Positions 25,031-33,914 are shown, counted from the first letter of the stretch. The stretch is DNA of 64,000 nt from Methylobacterium phyllostachyos (GCF_900103445.1 NZ_FNHS01000022.1:13571-77570), one strand, 5' to 3'. Made by a program: numbers and translations. The notes: generated from the sequence alone by a model not told the origin.

Positions 25031-25342
25031 TCACGGCGTGATGATGACCACGTCGTTGGTATGGACGCGCCCGAGCACGATCCGCGCGCGTTCCTCCAAC
25101 AGGTCGCGGTCGATCTGATCGCTCTTGAGGAGGGCGACCCGGTGCTCCCAGGTGGCCCGCTCGGCCTTCACGGCGTTCAGCTCCTGGGTGAGCTGGTAGG
25201 CGCGGATCTTGAGAACCTTCTTGGCTTCCAAACCGCGGTTGCCGCTCTCGGCCTGCCACACGAAATAACCGACCACGAGCGCCGACAGGGTCCAGAGACC
25301 CAGCGGCAACACGACCATTCTGACTCGGCGGCGCACGACCAT
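25031..25342 (-). CDS. ftsB: FtsB/DivIC-family septum formation initiator
   Basis: A 103-residue bitopic protein: a basic N-terminus (MVVRRRVRMV), one transmembrane helix (LPLGLWTLSALVVGYFVW), then a periplasmic coiled coil (GLEAKKVLKIRAYQLTQELN ... LKSDQIDRDLLEERARIVLG). This is the layout of FtsB, which links FtsL and FtsQ in the division complex. The ATG at 25342 is chosen because the helix follows directly. Its place between eno and pdhA is the conserved alphaproteobacterial one, which supports the call strongly despite the short, weakly conserved sequence. Confidence 0.9.
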   Translation of the reverse strand: MVVRRRVRMVVLPLGLWTLSALVVGYFVWQAESGNRGLEAKKVLKIRAYQLTQELNAVKAERATWEHRVALLKSDQIDRDLLEERARIVLGRVHTNDVVIITP

Positions 25343-25424
25343 GGCGTGACCCTCGCGCGGAAAGGTTAACGGATCTCTTCGATCATGGTCCGCGACCGAT
25401 ACGAACAAAGGGCGAGCCTGAGGG

Positions 25425-26606
25425 ATGGACCTGACGCATCTGAGGCGCTGGATCGCCGAGCACGCCACGGCGACCGACGACCACGACACCCTGCTCTCCG
25501 GCTTCTGCGAGACGCTGGTCGAGGCCGGCATCCCGGTCTGGCGGGTCAGCGTCATGGCCCCGGCCCTGGACCCGACGTTGCGCGGCGTCAGCCTCAACTG
25601 GCACGCGGGCGAGGGTATGTCCTTCATCGCCAACGCCTACGGCGCCGACGAGGAGAGCGACTGGCTCCTGAGCCCCGTCTACGCCCTGGTGGAAACCGGC
25701 GAGACTTTTGGCCGCTGGCGCCTGGATGCCCCTGAGCTGGAAGCGGACTTTCCGGTCCTGCAGGCGCTGGGTGCGCAGGGCGGGGTCGACTACGTCCTGC
25801 ACATCGTCGCCTTCGCCCCCGGCACGGCGCTGCAAGGCATCGCGGTCTCATTCTGCACCCGCGAGGCTGCCGGCTTCAGCGCGGCGCACCTGTCAGCCAT
25901 CGCCGACGTGCTGCCGTTCCTGACCCTGGCGATCGCCAAGATGGGCTTGGCCCACACCTTCCGCGAGGTGTCGGCGACCTATCTCGGCCGGTCCACCGCC
26001 GAGCGCATCCTCAACGGCCAGATCCGGCGGGGCGAGGGACGCGCCGTGCCGGCGGCCATCCTGCTCACGGATTTGCGCGGCTTCACCGCCCTGGCCGACC
26101 GGGTGGACCCCGCCGACATGGTCACGTGGCTCAATGCGCATTTCGACGCCCTCGGCGATCCGGTGGAGCGGCACGGCGGCGAGATCCTGAAGTTCTTGGG
26201 CGACGGGTTCCTGGCGATCTTCCCGGTCCCGGATGCCGGCACCCTCCCCTGCCCGGTCTGCGGCGCAGCCCTGGATGCCGCGATCGAAGGCCTCGCCGCC
26301 AACGCGACGCTCAATGACCGCCGGCGCGCAGCGGGGCTGCCCGAACTCGCGGCCGAGTGCGTCGTGCATTTCGGGACGGTGATCTACGGCAATGTTGGGA
26401 CCGAGCGGCGCCTCGATTTCACGATCATCGGACGGGCGGTCAACGAGGCCAGCCGGATCGAGAGCCAATGCGCGGCGCTGGGCCACGACCTCCTCGTGTC
26501 GGAGGCTTTCGCCGAGCGCTGCGCGCGGCGGCTGGAGCCGGTCGGGACGATCGAATTGCGCGGCCTGTCGCGCCCGATGCGGGTCTGGACCGTACCGGAC
26601 GAGTGA
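25425..26606 (+). CDS. Class III adenylate/guanylate cyclase
   Basis: A 393-residue soluble protein. Residues 1-190 form an N-terminal domain that may be a GAF-like sensor (WRVSVMAPALDPTLRG, then LQGIAVSFCTREAAGFSAAH). From about residue 205 a class III cyclase domain follows: ILLTDLRGFTALADRVDP with the first metal aspartate, GGEILKFLGDGFLAIFP with the second, VHFGTVIYGNVGTERRLDFTI and GRAVNEASRIESQC. It should make cAMP or cGMP; specificity is not clear. A CPVCG pair within the domain is unusual. It sits on the plus strand, splitting eno from ftsB. Confidence 0.93.
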   Translation: MDLTHLRRWIAEHATATDDHDTLLSGFCETLVEAGIPVWRVSVMAPALDPTLRGVSLNWHAGEGMSFIANAYGADEESDWLLSPVYALVETGETFGRWRLDAPELEADFPVLQALGAQGGVDYVLHIVAFAPGTALQGIAVSFCTREAAGFSAAHLSAIADVLPFLTLAIAKMGLAHTFREVSATYLGRSTAERILNGQIRRGEGRAVPAAILLTDLRGFTALADRVDPADMVTWLNAHFDALGDPVERHGGEILKFLGDGFLAIFPVPDAGTLPCPVCGAALDAAIEGLAANATLNDRRRAAGLPELAAECVVHFGTVIYGNVGTERRLDFTIIGRAVNEASRIESQCAALGHDLLVSEAFAERCARRLEPVGTIELRGLSRPMRVWTVPDE

Positions 26607-26926
26607 GGGTCAGCCTTGTCGTCGAGCGCCGAGTGGATCGCTTGAGGTGCCGCCCTCTACCGGGGGTGCATGCCGCGCCCGTGGATGCGTTCCGGGATCC
26701 GGCACGGGACGTCGCGAAGCGCCCGTCTGATTCAACCTGTGCCGCGGGCGCGGCTTGTCTCTGTGCCGGCTCCCGGGTCAGGTTCCGCTGCCATGCCACC
26801 GGTGCGGGACGAGGTCGCGGTTCGTGACAGAACCAGCGCGTCCTTTTCAAGCGCGGCGCTGCGCTGCGTCTTCGCTGCGCGAACCACAAGGCCCACCTGG
26901 CTCCGGCAAGGTGGGCCTGCGCGTCT
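26607..26926. other. Intergenic region with a hairpin after eno
   Basis: 320 bases between the convergent cyclase and eno genes, with no supported gene. At 26889-26918 a perfect 10-bp stem (AGGCCCACCT / AGGTGGGCCT) with a 10-base loop lies just past the eno stop. There is no T-run on the minus strand, so it is at best a weak intrinsic terminator. Confidence 0.5.
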
Positions 26927-28216
26927 TCAGCGCCGGGCGAGCTGCTTGAGCGCGGCGGGGCCGGCGTAGAGCGCCTGCGGGCCGAGGCCCTCCTCGATCC
27001 GGATCAGCTGGTTGTACTTGGCCAGTCTGTCCGAGCGGGCGAGCGAGCCGGTCTTGATCTGCCCGCAATTGGTGGCGACCGCGAGGTCGGCGATGGTCGA
27101 ATCCTCGGTCTCGCCCGAGCGGTGCGACATCACCGCGGTGTAGCCGGCGCGCTGGGCCATATCGACCGCCGCCAGGGTCTCGGTGAGCGTGCCGATCTGG
27201 TTGACCTTGATGAGGATCGAGTTCGCCGTGCCCTCCCCGATGCCCCGCGACAGGCGCTCGACATTGGTGACGAACAGGTCGTCGCCCACGAGCTGGCACC
27301 GGTCGCCGATCTTCTCGGTCAGCAGCTTCCAGCCGGCCCAGTCGTCCTCCGACATACCGTCCTCGATCGAGACGATCGGGTAGGCATCCACCAGCTGGGC
27401 GAGGTAATCGACCTGCGCCTCGATGGTGCGGGTCGTCCCCTCGCCCTCATAGGCGTAGCCGCCGCCCTTGAAGAACTCGGTGGCGGCGCAGTCGAGGGCG
27501 AGCGCGATGTCCTGGCCCGGCGTGAAGCCGGCGGCGCTGATCGCGTCCATCACGAAGTCGAGGGCCGCCTCGGCCGAGGGCAGGTTCGGGGCGAAACCGC
27601 CCTCATCGCCGACATTGGTGTTGTGCCCGGCCTTCTTCAGCTTGCCCTTGAGGGTGTGGAACACCTCGGAGCCCATGCGCACGGCCTCGGCGAGCGAATC
27701 GGCGCCCACCGGCATGATCATGAATTCCTGGAAGTCGATCGGGTTATCGGCATGTGCGCCGCCGTTGATGATGTTCATCATCGGCACCGGCAGCACCCGG
27801 CCCTGCACGCCGCCGACGTAGCGGTAGAGCGGCAGGCCCGAAGCCTCGGCCGCGGCCTTGGCCACCGCCAGCGACACGCCCAGGATCGCGTTGGCGCCGA
27901 GCCGCGCCTTGTTGGGCGTGCCGTCGAGCTCGATCATCGCCTCGTCGACCGCGACCTGATCTTCGGCCTCCATGCCGCCGATCGCGTCGAGGATCTCGGT
28001 CTGGGCCGCCTCGACCGCCTTGAGCACGCCCTTGCCGAGGAAGCGACCCTTGTCGCCGTCGCGCAGCTCCACCGCCTCGTGGGCGCCCGTGGAGGCGCCT
28101 GAGGGGACCGCGGCGCGGCCGAAGGAGCCGTCTTCCAGAATCACGTCCACCTCGACCGTGGGATTGCCGCGGCTGTCGAGGATCTCGCGGGCGCTGATAT
28201 TGGTGATCGCGGTCAT
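26927..28216 (-). CDS. eno: Enolase
   Basis: Interconverts 2-phosphoglycerate and phosphoenolpyruvate; in serine-cycle methylotrophs it also feeds carbon assimilation. The 429 residues start MTAITNISAREILDSRGNPT, with the catalytic loop SGASTGAHEAVELRDGD, metal ligands in ALDCAATEF and SIEDGMSEDDW, the catalytic lysine region LIKVNQIGTLTET and MSHRSGETEDSTIADLAV. The ATG at 28216 is the family start; the frame is open far upstream but without protein-like sequence. It follows kdsA and precedes ftsB and pdh in the strand's direction, as in many alphaproteobacteria. Confidence 0.98.
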   Translation of the reverse strand: MTAITNISAREILDSRGNPTVEVDVILEDGSFGRAAVPSGASTGAHEAVELRDGDKGRFLGKGVLKAVEAAQTEILDAIGGMEAEDQVAVDEAMIELDGTPNKARLGANAILGVSLAVAKAAAEASGLPLYRYVGGVQGRVLPVPMMNIINGGAHADNPIDFQEFMIMPVGADSLAEAVRMGSEVFHTLKGKLKKAGHNTNVGDEGGFAPNLPSAEAALDFVMDAISAAGFTPGQDIALALDCAATEFFKGGGYAYEGEGTTRTIEAQVDYLAQLVDAYPIVSIEDGMSEDDWAGWKLLTEKIGDRCQLVGDDLFVTNVERLSRGIGEGTANSILIKVNQIGTLTETLAAVDMAQRAGYTAVMSHRSGETEDSTIADLAVATNCGQIKTGSLARSDRLAKYNQLIRIEEGLGPQALYAGPAALKQLARR

Positions 28217-28456
28217 AGAACGTCCTCTCGCGGGGGCCGCGGGTCGGCGGTCGCATCCCAATCTGGGGGGCGGCGCATCGCGGCGGCTTATCCAGCAAGC
28301 CGCGTTCGGCGGCAAGCGCAGGCGGGCGGTCGACTTGTGTGTCCCGCGGCTAAAGCGTCGGAGCGCCGGCACCGGAAAATGGCCGCGGCGTCGAGGGATG
28401 CGCCAAGGGGTGGGCCAAGGGATGCGCCGCGCGGCGCGGCGTTCTATACGCGCGCC

Positions 28457-28909
28457 ATGACGATGCCCAATGACCTCCAGCTCGGCCAGCCAGCGCCCCT
28501 GCCGACTTCCCCCGAGGATGCTCGCCTCGACCGGGTGCCGAATCCGCACGCCGATACGGACTACGTAGCCCGGTTCACCGCACCCGAATTCACCTCGATC
28601 TGTCCGGTGACGGGGCAGCCCGACTTCGCCATCCTGGTCATCGACTACGTGCCGGGCGACTGGCTCGTGGAGTCGAAGTCGCTGAAGCTCTATCTCGGTT
28701 CGTTCCGCAACCACGGTGCGTTCCACGAGGATTGCACGGTGGCGATCGGCAAGCGGCTTCGCGACCTTCTGGAGCCGCGCTACCTGCGCATCGGCGGGTT
28801 CTGGTATCCCCGCGGCGGCATCCCGATCGACGTGTTCTGGCAGACGGGTGAGCTACCCAAGAATGCGTGGCTGCCCGATCCGGGGGTTGCGCCCTATCGC
28901 GGGCGATGA
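28457..28909 (+). CDS. queF: NADPH-dependent preQ0 reductase
   Basis: Reduces the nitrile of 7-cyano-7-deazaguanine to the amine preQ1 for queuosine in tRNA. The 150-residue, single-domain (YkvM-type) form has the catalytic cysteine at 49 in FTSICPVTGQPDFA with the acid Asp at 56, and the family signature ESKSLKLYLGSFRNHGAFHED. The ATG at 28457 is chosen over upstream in-frame codons because the preceding 40 codons are not protein-like. Plus-strand, divergent from eno with 240 bases between; no preQ1 riboswitch was recognised. The other queuosine genes are not in the window. Confidence 0.95.
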   Translation: MTMPNDLQLGQPAPLPTSPEDARLDRVPNPHADTDYVARFTAPEFTSICPVTGQPDFAILVIDYVPGDWLVESKSLKLYLGSFRNHGAFHEDCTVAIGKRLRDLLEPRYLRIGGFWYPRGGIPIDVFWQTGELPKNAWLPDPGVAPYRGR

Positions 28910-28945
28910 CGGTCCGGGCTTCGCGCCGCGAAGGCGGTCGGGGCC

Positions 28946-29479
28946 TCACTCCGTCTGGATCAGACTGCGCCTCGTGCGGGCCAACAGGCTTTCCTGCACG
29001 GGGATCGGCCCCTGATGGATTGCCGCGATGTTGGCGAGCATCCGTTCGAGGTCGGCCAGCTCCGAAGCCGTGAGCTTCTGGCGCAGCAACGGCGCGAGAT
29101 GACCAAGGGCCGTGTCGGTATCCGCGACCTGATGAGCCGCGTGGCGGATATAGGTCATCCGTGTCGCCAGATCGTCGCCCGGCGGTACGATCGCGCGCAG
29201 CTCGGCCTCGATCGCCGCCTCCTGCTCCGGCGTCGGCGTGCCGCGTGCGAGCGCGACGCGATACATCAGGACGCCGGCTGCATCGATCGGGTTTCGAATC
29301 GCGCGCACCGGTGCGGCCCGAAAGGCGGCCTCGCTCTCCGCACGGCGCTTGGCATTGCGTCGATCGGCCAGGGCGCAGTCGATCTGCGCCATGCCGTCGC
29401 CGTACCGGAACCAGTAGACCAGCCCGGAGAGGATCGCTCCGACAACCGCAGCGATGATCGGCAACTTCCGTCTCCCCAT
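28946..29479 (-). CDS. Membrane-anchored protein, unknown
   Basis: A 177-residue product with an N-terminal anchor (MGRRKLPIIAAVVGAILSGLVYWF), then an all-helical soluble part that would face the periplasm. The last 70 residues (THIRHAA-like helix, then LGHLAPLLRQKLTASELADL and LERMLANIAAIHQG) loosely recall a TerB-type helical fold, but without its usual signature, so no family is assigned. The ATG at 29479 is chosen because the anchor starts there. It lies between queF (convergent) and the Gly/Tyr-rich gene. Confidence 0.6.
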   Translation of the reverse strand: MGRRKLPIIAAVVGAILSGLVYWFRYGDGMAQIDCALADRRNAKRRAESEAAFRAAPVRAIRNPIDAAGVLMYRVALARGTPTPEQEAAIEAELRAIVPPGDDLATRMTYIRHAAHQVADTDTALGHLAPLLRQKLTASELADLERMLANIAAIHQGPIPVQESLLARTRRSLIQTE

Positions 29480-29630
29480 GAGTCGACCGCACGGGGGCAG
29501 GATGTCGCACCCTGGGGTGGAATGCAATCACCTCATAGGAATACAAGCTTTGGTTGCGGCGCCAATGAATTTTCGAACCGCGCTCCGCTGCGTTTCCAAT
29601 CCGGCGGGCGGCGCATCGCCGGAGGACACA

Positions 29631-29660
29631 AGAAAGGCGACCGGCTCGCGCCGGTCGCCT
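29631..29660 (-). terminator. Rho-independent terminator of the Gly/Tyr-rich gene
   Basis: A perfect 11-bp stem (AGGCGACCGGC / GCCGGTCGCCT) with a TCGC loop. On the minus strand it is followed by TTCTTG. It lies about 25 bases after the stop of the gene at 29684-30022. Confidence 0.75.
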
Positions 29661-29683
29661 CCGATCCATCCGGATCTCGGATC

Positions 29684-30022
29684 TTAGTAGCCGTAGCCGT
29701 AGTAGCCGTAGCCCGGGGTGGCGTAGCCATAGCCACCGTAAACCGGGGCGTAGCCGTAGCCATAGGACGGGGCGTAGCCATAGCCGCCGCCGTAGTAGCT
29801 GTCGCGGGCCGCGCCGGCGGCGATCGCACCGGCCGCAAGGCCGGCGATGCCGAGGCCGATGGCGGCGCCGGTGCCGATGCCGCGACGGCCGCGGTAGTAG
29901 CCGTGGCCATAGCCGCCGTAGCCGCCATGGTAGCCGTAGGGACGGGCCTCGGCGCTCGATGTGACGGCGACGCTGCCGAGGGCCAGGGCGGCGGCGGTGG
30001 CGATGATACCGATCTTGCGCAT
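29684..30022 (-). CDS. Small exported Gly/Tyr-rich protein
   Basis: A 112-residue protein with a Sec signal peptide (MRKIGIIATAAALALGSVAVTSSAEA), a Gly/Tyr/His stretch, a Gly/Ala hydrophobic segment (GTGAAIGLGIAGLAAGAIAAG) resembling a glycine-zipper, and a tail made of repeated YGYAP / GYG units. Proteins of this shape are common in Rhizobiales and are thought to sit in the envelope; their roles are unclear. It has its own terminator and is probably monocistronic. Confidence 0.75.
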   Translation of the reverse strand: MRKIGIIATAAALALGSVAVTSSAEARPYGYHGGYGGYGHGYYRGRRGIGTGAAIGLGIAGLAAGAIAAGAARDSYYGGGYGYAPSYGYGYAPVYGGYGYATPGYGYYGYGY

Positions 30023-30333
30023 GACGTTCCTTCTCGATCCTCGATCGAACTAGCCCAATAACGTAGCCGTCACGGGACAGTTCCAAGTTTCGGAAGGTCT
30101 TGGCGTGCGGATCCGCACACAGGTCCGATTATGAACCGCGGTTCATTGTTAACACAGCGCGGTGATGCGGTGGGAGCTTGACCATTCGATCCGAAACCTT
30201 GAGAAGATTTTCCCGTACCGGGGAATCCCGTCTGCCTCGGCCGGCCGGCAATCCCGCGGAGGCGCAGCCAACCGGCGGGCATCGCCTCCGACCTACGCCG
30301 ACCCTAAAGATGGGAACGGTGGAGGACCGACCG

Positions 30334-31002
30334 ATGGACGCCCTGACCCTGATCCGCAAGACCTTCGCGCCGCTCGCCGATAGGCGGATTCTCGATATCG
30401 GGTGCGGCGCCGGAACCCTCGCCAAGCGGCTGGCCGAGGATGGCGCGGCGGTGACCGGCATCGACCCGGGCCCGGCCGCCCTCGCCCAAGCCCGGGCCGC
30501 CGTTCCGGAGGCGCGGTTCGAGGCCGCCTCGGGCGAGGCCCTGCCCTTCCCCGATGCCAGCTTCGACGGAGCCGTGATGCTCAACGCCCTGCATCACGTG
30601 CCCAACCCCGCCGCAGCCCTGCGCGAGGCCGCGCGCGTGCTGATTCCGGGTGGGTCGCTCGTGGTGGTGGAACCCCTGGCGAGGGGCAGTTTCTTCGACG
30701 CCCTGCGGCCGATCGAGGACGAGACCGCGGTCCGGGCGGCCGCGCAGGAGGCGATCGCGGCCGCCGTGGCCGACGGTACGCTCGCGTGCCGCCGCGATGT
30801 CATCGTCGAGCGGCGGGAAAGTTTCGCGAGCCTCGATGCCTTCCTGAAGCGGGTCTGCACCGTGGACCCTGCACGCGCGGCGGTGATCGAGGCCCGGCAC
30901 GCTGTGGTGGAAGCGGCGTTCGAGAGTGCGGCGGACCGCGCGGCGGACGGGGGCTACGGCCTCGTCCAACCCCTGCGGATCCAGGTGCTGACACCCGCCT
31001 GA
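30334..31002 (+). CDS. SAM-dependent methyltransferase (UbiE/Methyltransf_11 type)
   Basis: A 222-residue class I methyltransferase with motif I ILDIGCGAGTLAKRLAE, the acidic end of strand 2 in VTGIDPGPAAL, and motif GEALPFPDASFDGAVMLNALHHV. The C-terminal part (DAFLKRVCTVDPARA ...) is family-unspecific and the substrate is unknown. The ATG at 30334 has GGAGG at 30321-30325 eight bases before it; an in-frame ATG at 30310 is less well placed. Lies between the Gly/Tyr-rich gene (divergent) and kdsA (convergent). Confidence 0.85.
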   Translation: MDALTLIRKTFAPLADRRILDIGCGAGTLAKRLAEDGAAVTGIDPGPAALAQARAAVPEARFEAASGEALPFPDASFDGAVMLNALHHVPNPAAALREAARVLIPGGSLVVVEPLARGSFFDALRPIEDETAVRAAAQEAIAAAVADGTLACRRDVIVERRESFASLDAFLKRVCTVDPARAAVIEARHAVVEAAFESAADRAADGGYGLVQPLRIQVLTPA

Positions 31003-31009
31003 TCCGAGT

Positions 31010-31095
31010 GTCGAAAGGGCGAGCCCTTTCGCGGGTCCAGGGGTTGGTCACGGCCTTGCCCGCACGACCCACCAAAGGGCCCGCCTTCTGGATGC
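31010..31095. repeat. Small-hairpin repeat (GGGCTC family), copy 3
   Basis: Begins with GAAAGGGCGAGCCCTTTC, then a variable middle, then CACCAAAGGGCCCGCCTTCTGG. Sits between the convergent methyltransferase and kdsA genes. The first 30 bases match copy 2 at 14303 nearly exactly. Confidence 0.6.
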
Positions 31096-31101
31096 CCCGC
31101 C

Positions 31102-31956
31102 TTACGCGGCGCGAACCTTGGCCAGCCTGTCGAACGCGATCAGTTCGTCGAGCAGCGCCGGCATGTGCTTCAGCGCCACCATGTTGGGGCCGTCGGAGGG
31201 GGCCCGGTCGGGATCGGGATGGGTCTCGATGAACACCCCCGCCACCCCCACCGCTACGGCGGCCCGGGCCAGCACGGCGACGAATTCCCGCTGACCGCCG
31301 GAACTCGCACCCTGGCCGCCCGGCTGCTGGACGGAATGGGTCGCGTCGAACACGACCGGTGCGCCGCCCGTCACCTGCGCCATGATCGGCAGGCTGCGCA
31401 TGTCCGAGACCAGGGTGTTGTAGCCGAAGGAGGCGCCCCGCTCGGTGACGAGGACGTTCGGGTTGCCGGCCTGCGTCACCTTGGCGGCGACGTGTTTCAT
31501 GTCCCAGGGCGCCAGGAACTGGCCCTTCTTGATGTTGACCGCCCGGCCGGTCGCCGCCGCCGCCAGGAGCAGGTCGGTCTGGCGGCACAGGAAGGCCGGG
31601 ATCTGAAGCACGTCCACGGCCTCGGCGGCCCGGGCGCACTGCTCGGCGGCGTGCACGTCGGTCAGGACCGGCAGGCCCAGGGACTCACGAATCTCCGCGA
31701 AGACCGGCAACGCCTCGTCCAGGCCGACGCCGCGGGCGGCGCTGCCCGAGGTGCGGTTGGCCTTGTCGAAGGAGGCCTTGAACACGAGCCCGATCCCGGC
31801 GCGCGCCGTCATCTCCTTCAGCGCGGCGGCGATCTCCAGGGCGTGGCCCCGCCCCTCCAGCTGGCACGGGCCTGCGATCAGGCTGAGCGGCAGGTGGTTG
31901 GCAAAGCGTGCGCTGCCGACCTGAACGACGGCGCCGGATGGTTCGGTGTTCGACAT
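31102..31956 (-). CDS. kdsA: 3-deoxy-D-manno-octulosonate 8-phosphate synthase
   Basis: Condenses phosphoenolpyruvate with arabinose 5-phosphate to Kdo 8-phosphate for lipopolysaccharide. The 284 residues show IAGPCQLEGRGHALEIA, VFKASFDKANRTS, PVLTDVHAAEQC, IPAFLCRQTDLLLAAA, NIKKGQFLAPWDMKHV and FDATHSVQQPGGQGASSGGQREF. The CQLEG sequence has a cysteine where metal-dependent KdsA enzymes carry one, so a metal-dependent form is likely. First gene of the kdsA-eno-ftsB-pdh minus-strand order, although 3 kb of other genes separate it from eno here. Confidence 0.96.
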   Translation of the reverse strand: MSNTEPSGAVVQVGSARFANHLPLSLIAGPCQLEGRGHALEIAAALKEMTARAGIGLVFKASFDKANRTSGSAARGVGLDEALPVFAEIRESLGLPVLTDVHAAEQCARAAEAVDVLQIPAFLCRQTDLLLAAAATGRAVNIKKGQFLAPWDMKHVAAKVTQAGNPNVLVTERGASFGYNTLVSDMRSLPIMAQVTGGAPVVFDATHSVQQPGGQGASSGGQREFVAVLARAAVAVGVAGVFIETHPDPDRAPSDGPNMVALKHMPALLDELIAFDRLAKVRAA

Positions 31957-32006
31957 GCGGCCGGTCTAGCGCCGTTCCGGACCGCCTTGCAATCGGAGCC
32001 GGCGGT

Positions 32007-32498
32007 TCAGCCTACGTGCCGGCTCCGCGACCGCCCCGGCCGGGGTGCGATCCGGCAGACCGTGAGATCGTCCCGCAAGGCATCGGCCCGGGGCCCGGTC
32101 TCGCACAGCATCAGCGCCTTGCCGAAGCCTCCACGGCGGGGGGCGTCCGCAAGCAGGCTGGCCTGGTGCAGGTTGAGGGCCAGAACCTCAGCGGCGGCGG
32201 GATCGGCTCCGGCAACGGCCCGGGCCGCGCGGCCGACCAGAATGAAATAGGCCTGTGACGGCTCCCGGTCGCGGGAGGCCACGGTGATCCGTGCGGGCGC
32301 CCGACAATCGAGGCTCATCCGCTCGGCATCCTCGGCGCGGAACACCGCGAATGGGCCGGCCCGGCCGGCGAGCGAAGCACCGGTCTCACGGATCACCTTG
32401 GCGGCGAGCGCGTCGCAGGCATCCGCCGCATGGGCTGGCACGGAAGCAAGACCGCTCAGGATAGCAAGCGTTAAGATCGATTCCGGCAGCCTCATCAT
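32007..32498 (-). CDS. Exported protein, unknown
   Basis: A 163-residue protein with a Sec signal peptide (MMRLPESILTLAILSGLASVPAHA) and a small mature domain with paired cysteines (DACDALAAK, LDCRAPARI, LMLCETG, LTVCRIAP) that could form two disulfides. Earlier in-frame ATGs exist at 32513 and 32522; 32498 is chosen because the signal peptide is then of normal form. Family not recognised. Same strand as kdsA, 50 bases upstream of it. Confidence 0.65.
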   Translation of the reverse strand: MMRLPESILTLAILSGLASVPAHAADACDALAAKVIRETGASLAGRAGPFAVFRAEDAERMSLDCRAPARITVASRDREPSQAYFILVGRAARAVAGADPAAAEVLALNLHQASLLADAPRRGGFGKALMLCETGPRADALRDDLTVCRIAPRPGRSRSRHVG

Positions 32499-33093
32499 TG
32501 ACTTGCTCCGCATCCTCTGCAATAGATCCTCACAAGATTGGCTTCAGTGAAGAGTAATATTCTGATCAAGCAGGTTTATTTACTGTAGAAAACTTTGGTG
32601 AGCGCTGAGTTTTCCGGTAATGTGATGCGAATACCAGAAAAGATGAGGTTTGATAGTTCTATCGTCGCCAACCGTCGCTGGATAAGACGGGAGACTCGGG
32701 TTCGAACGGCCGAATGCGGCATCGTGGCCCGGCGATGATGGGGCTGGCGTGAGGCGGTCATGAACGGTCTGAGTGAACGTCGCCTGGATGGGTGCGGGCC
32801 CCGTCCCACGACGATCCGCGCTCATCCGCTGGTGCTGGAACTGGCGGATCGGAGAAGAGAGGGGGCCATGCCGATCTATGATCGTTGGCCGAAAAAGTTC
32901 CGGGCGTGCCGAGCGGGCGCCGGTCAGGATGTGATCGCCGGGGCGGTCGGCTCCGGGGCGATCCGATGTCGATGCCGCCCGGCGCTGCGGGGTGGTTTGC
33001 ACAGGACGAAGGCCGGACGTTCGTCTCAACGAACCCATAGGCTGACGTCCCGTGCGCAGTGATTGAGTTGCGGGCGTACCAAGGAGTCGAGTC
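32499..33093. other. Intergenic region without a supported gene
   Basis: About 600 bases. Both strands have open frames but none with protein-like composition or a good start. 32520-32660 is AT-richer than its surroundings and could hold promoters for the flanking divergent genes. An AAGGAG at 33081-33086 belongs to the next gene. Confidence 0.5.
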
Positions 33094-33873
33094 GTGGAAA
33101 ACGAACTTGAAATCGTGTTCAAGTCGGTCTTGGGGATTAGGGACACGCTTGAAGACTCCATCTCGGAGATCAAGAGCCTCATCGGTCCGGGCCAGGAGGC
33201 TTATGCCGAGCCGATCGATTTCCTCGCCTTCGCGGCCCGGAGAGCTTCGCTTTCCAAGGCCCCACGCCTCCAGGATCTTTGGGTCCTGTTCGAGCTCGGG
33301 GAGAAGCGGAACGGGTATTTCGTCGAGTTCGGCGCTGCCGACGGTGAGGGCAGCACCACGTTGCTGCTTGAAAAATCCTACGGCTGGCAGGGCGCGATTG
33401 CGGAACCGGCCCGCAGCCGCCTCGACAAGCTGCGCGCCAGCCGCTCATGCTACATCTCGAACAAGTTCATCTACACGGATGATGGCTTGAAGATCCTGTT
33501 CAACGACGCGGGGACGATCGAAGATTCCTCGGGCGGACGAGCCACCCAGGGCACCCGTCGGGGCGGGAAGCGGTACGAGGTCGAGAGCGTCACGCTGCGC
33601 AGCTTCCTGCAGGCTGCCGAGGCGCCACGAACGATCGACTACATGTGCATCAACGTCGAAGACGATACGGTCGATCTATTGGAACGCTTCGATTTCTCGG
33701 AGCGCGACGTCACGCTCTTCAGCATTGCGGCCGCTGACGCGCAGCAGAGCGAGGCCCTTGGCGCGGTGCTGAACCGGAACGGTTACGAACGCCGGTTCAA
33801 GGCTTTCTCCACGTCCGAGGATTGGTACATCAAGCGCGATGCGGCGCAGGCGTCACGCTCGGCCGCAGCGTGA
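33094..33873 (+). CDS. FkbM-type methyltransferase domain protein
   Basis: A 259-residue product with an N-terminal helical part (VFKSVLGIRDTLEDSISEIK) and an FkbM-like SAM methyltransferase core: YFVEFGAADGEGSTTLLLEK (motif I), GWQGAIAEPARSR, then VTLRSFLQAA and TIDYMCINVEDDTVDLLERF. FkbM-type enzymes O-methylate sugars and natural products; this substrate is unknown. It starts at a GTG with AAGGAG eight bases upstream. A hairpin at 33882-33914 may end it. Stands alone. Confidence 0.85.
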   Translation: MENELEIVFKSVLGIRDTLEDSISEIKSLIGPGQEAYAEPIDFLAFAARRASLSKAPRLQDLWVLFELGEKRNGYFVEFGAADGEGSTTLLLEKSYGWQGAIAEPARSRLDKLRASRSCYISNKFIYTDDGLKILFNDAGTIEDSSGGRATQGTRRGGKRYEVESVTLRSFLQAAEAPRTIDYMCINVEDDTVDLLERFDFSERDVTLFSIAAADAQQSEALGAVLNRNGYERRFKAFSTSEDWYIKRDAAQASRSAAA

Positions 33874-33881
33874 GGCCGGCA

Positions 33882-33914
33882 CGGGGCGGCTGGATCGCCC
33901 CAACCGCCGCCCCG
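33882..33914 (+). terminator. Possible terminator hairpin after the FkbM-type gene
   Basis: A 9-bp perfect stem, CGGGGCGGC / GCCGCCCCG, with a 15-base loop, starting nine bases after the stop codon. No T-run follows, so intrinsic termination is uncertain. Confidence 0.4.

Noticed and set aside
28217..28456. Possible preQ1 riboswitch before queF
   Set aside because: No A-rich tail with C-rich aptamer stem typical of preQ1 aptamers could be seen. In addition QueF makes preQ1, so control could be by other means.
32580..33182. A 200-codon minus-strand frame upstream of the FkbM-type gene
   Set aside because: It overlaps the real start of the FkbM-type gene and has unlikely Ser/Thr/Arg-rich composition without domain.
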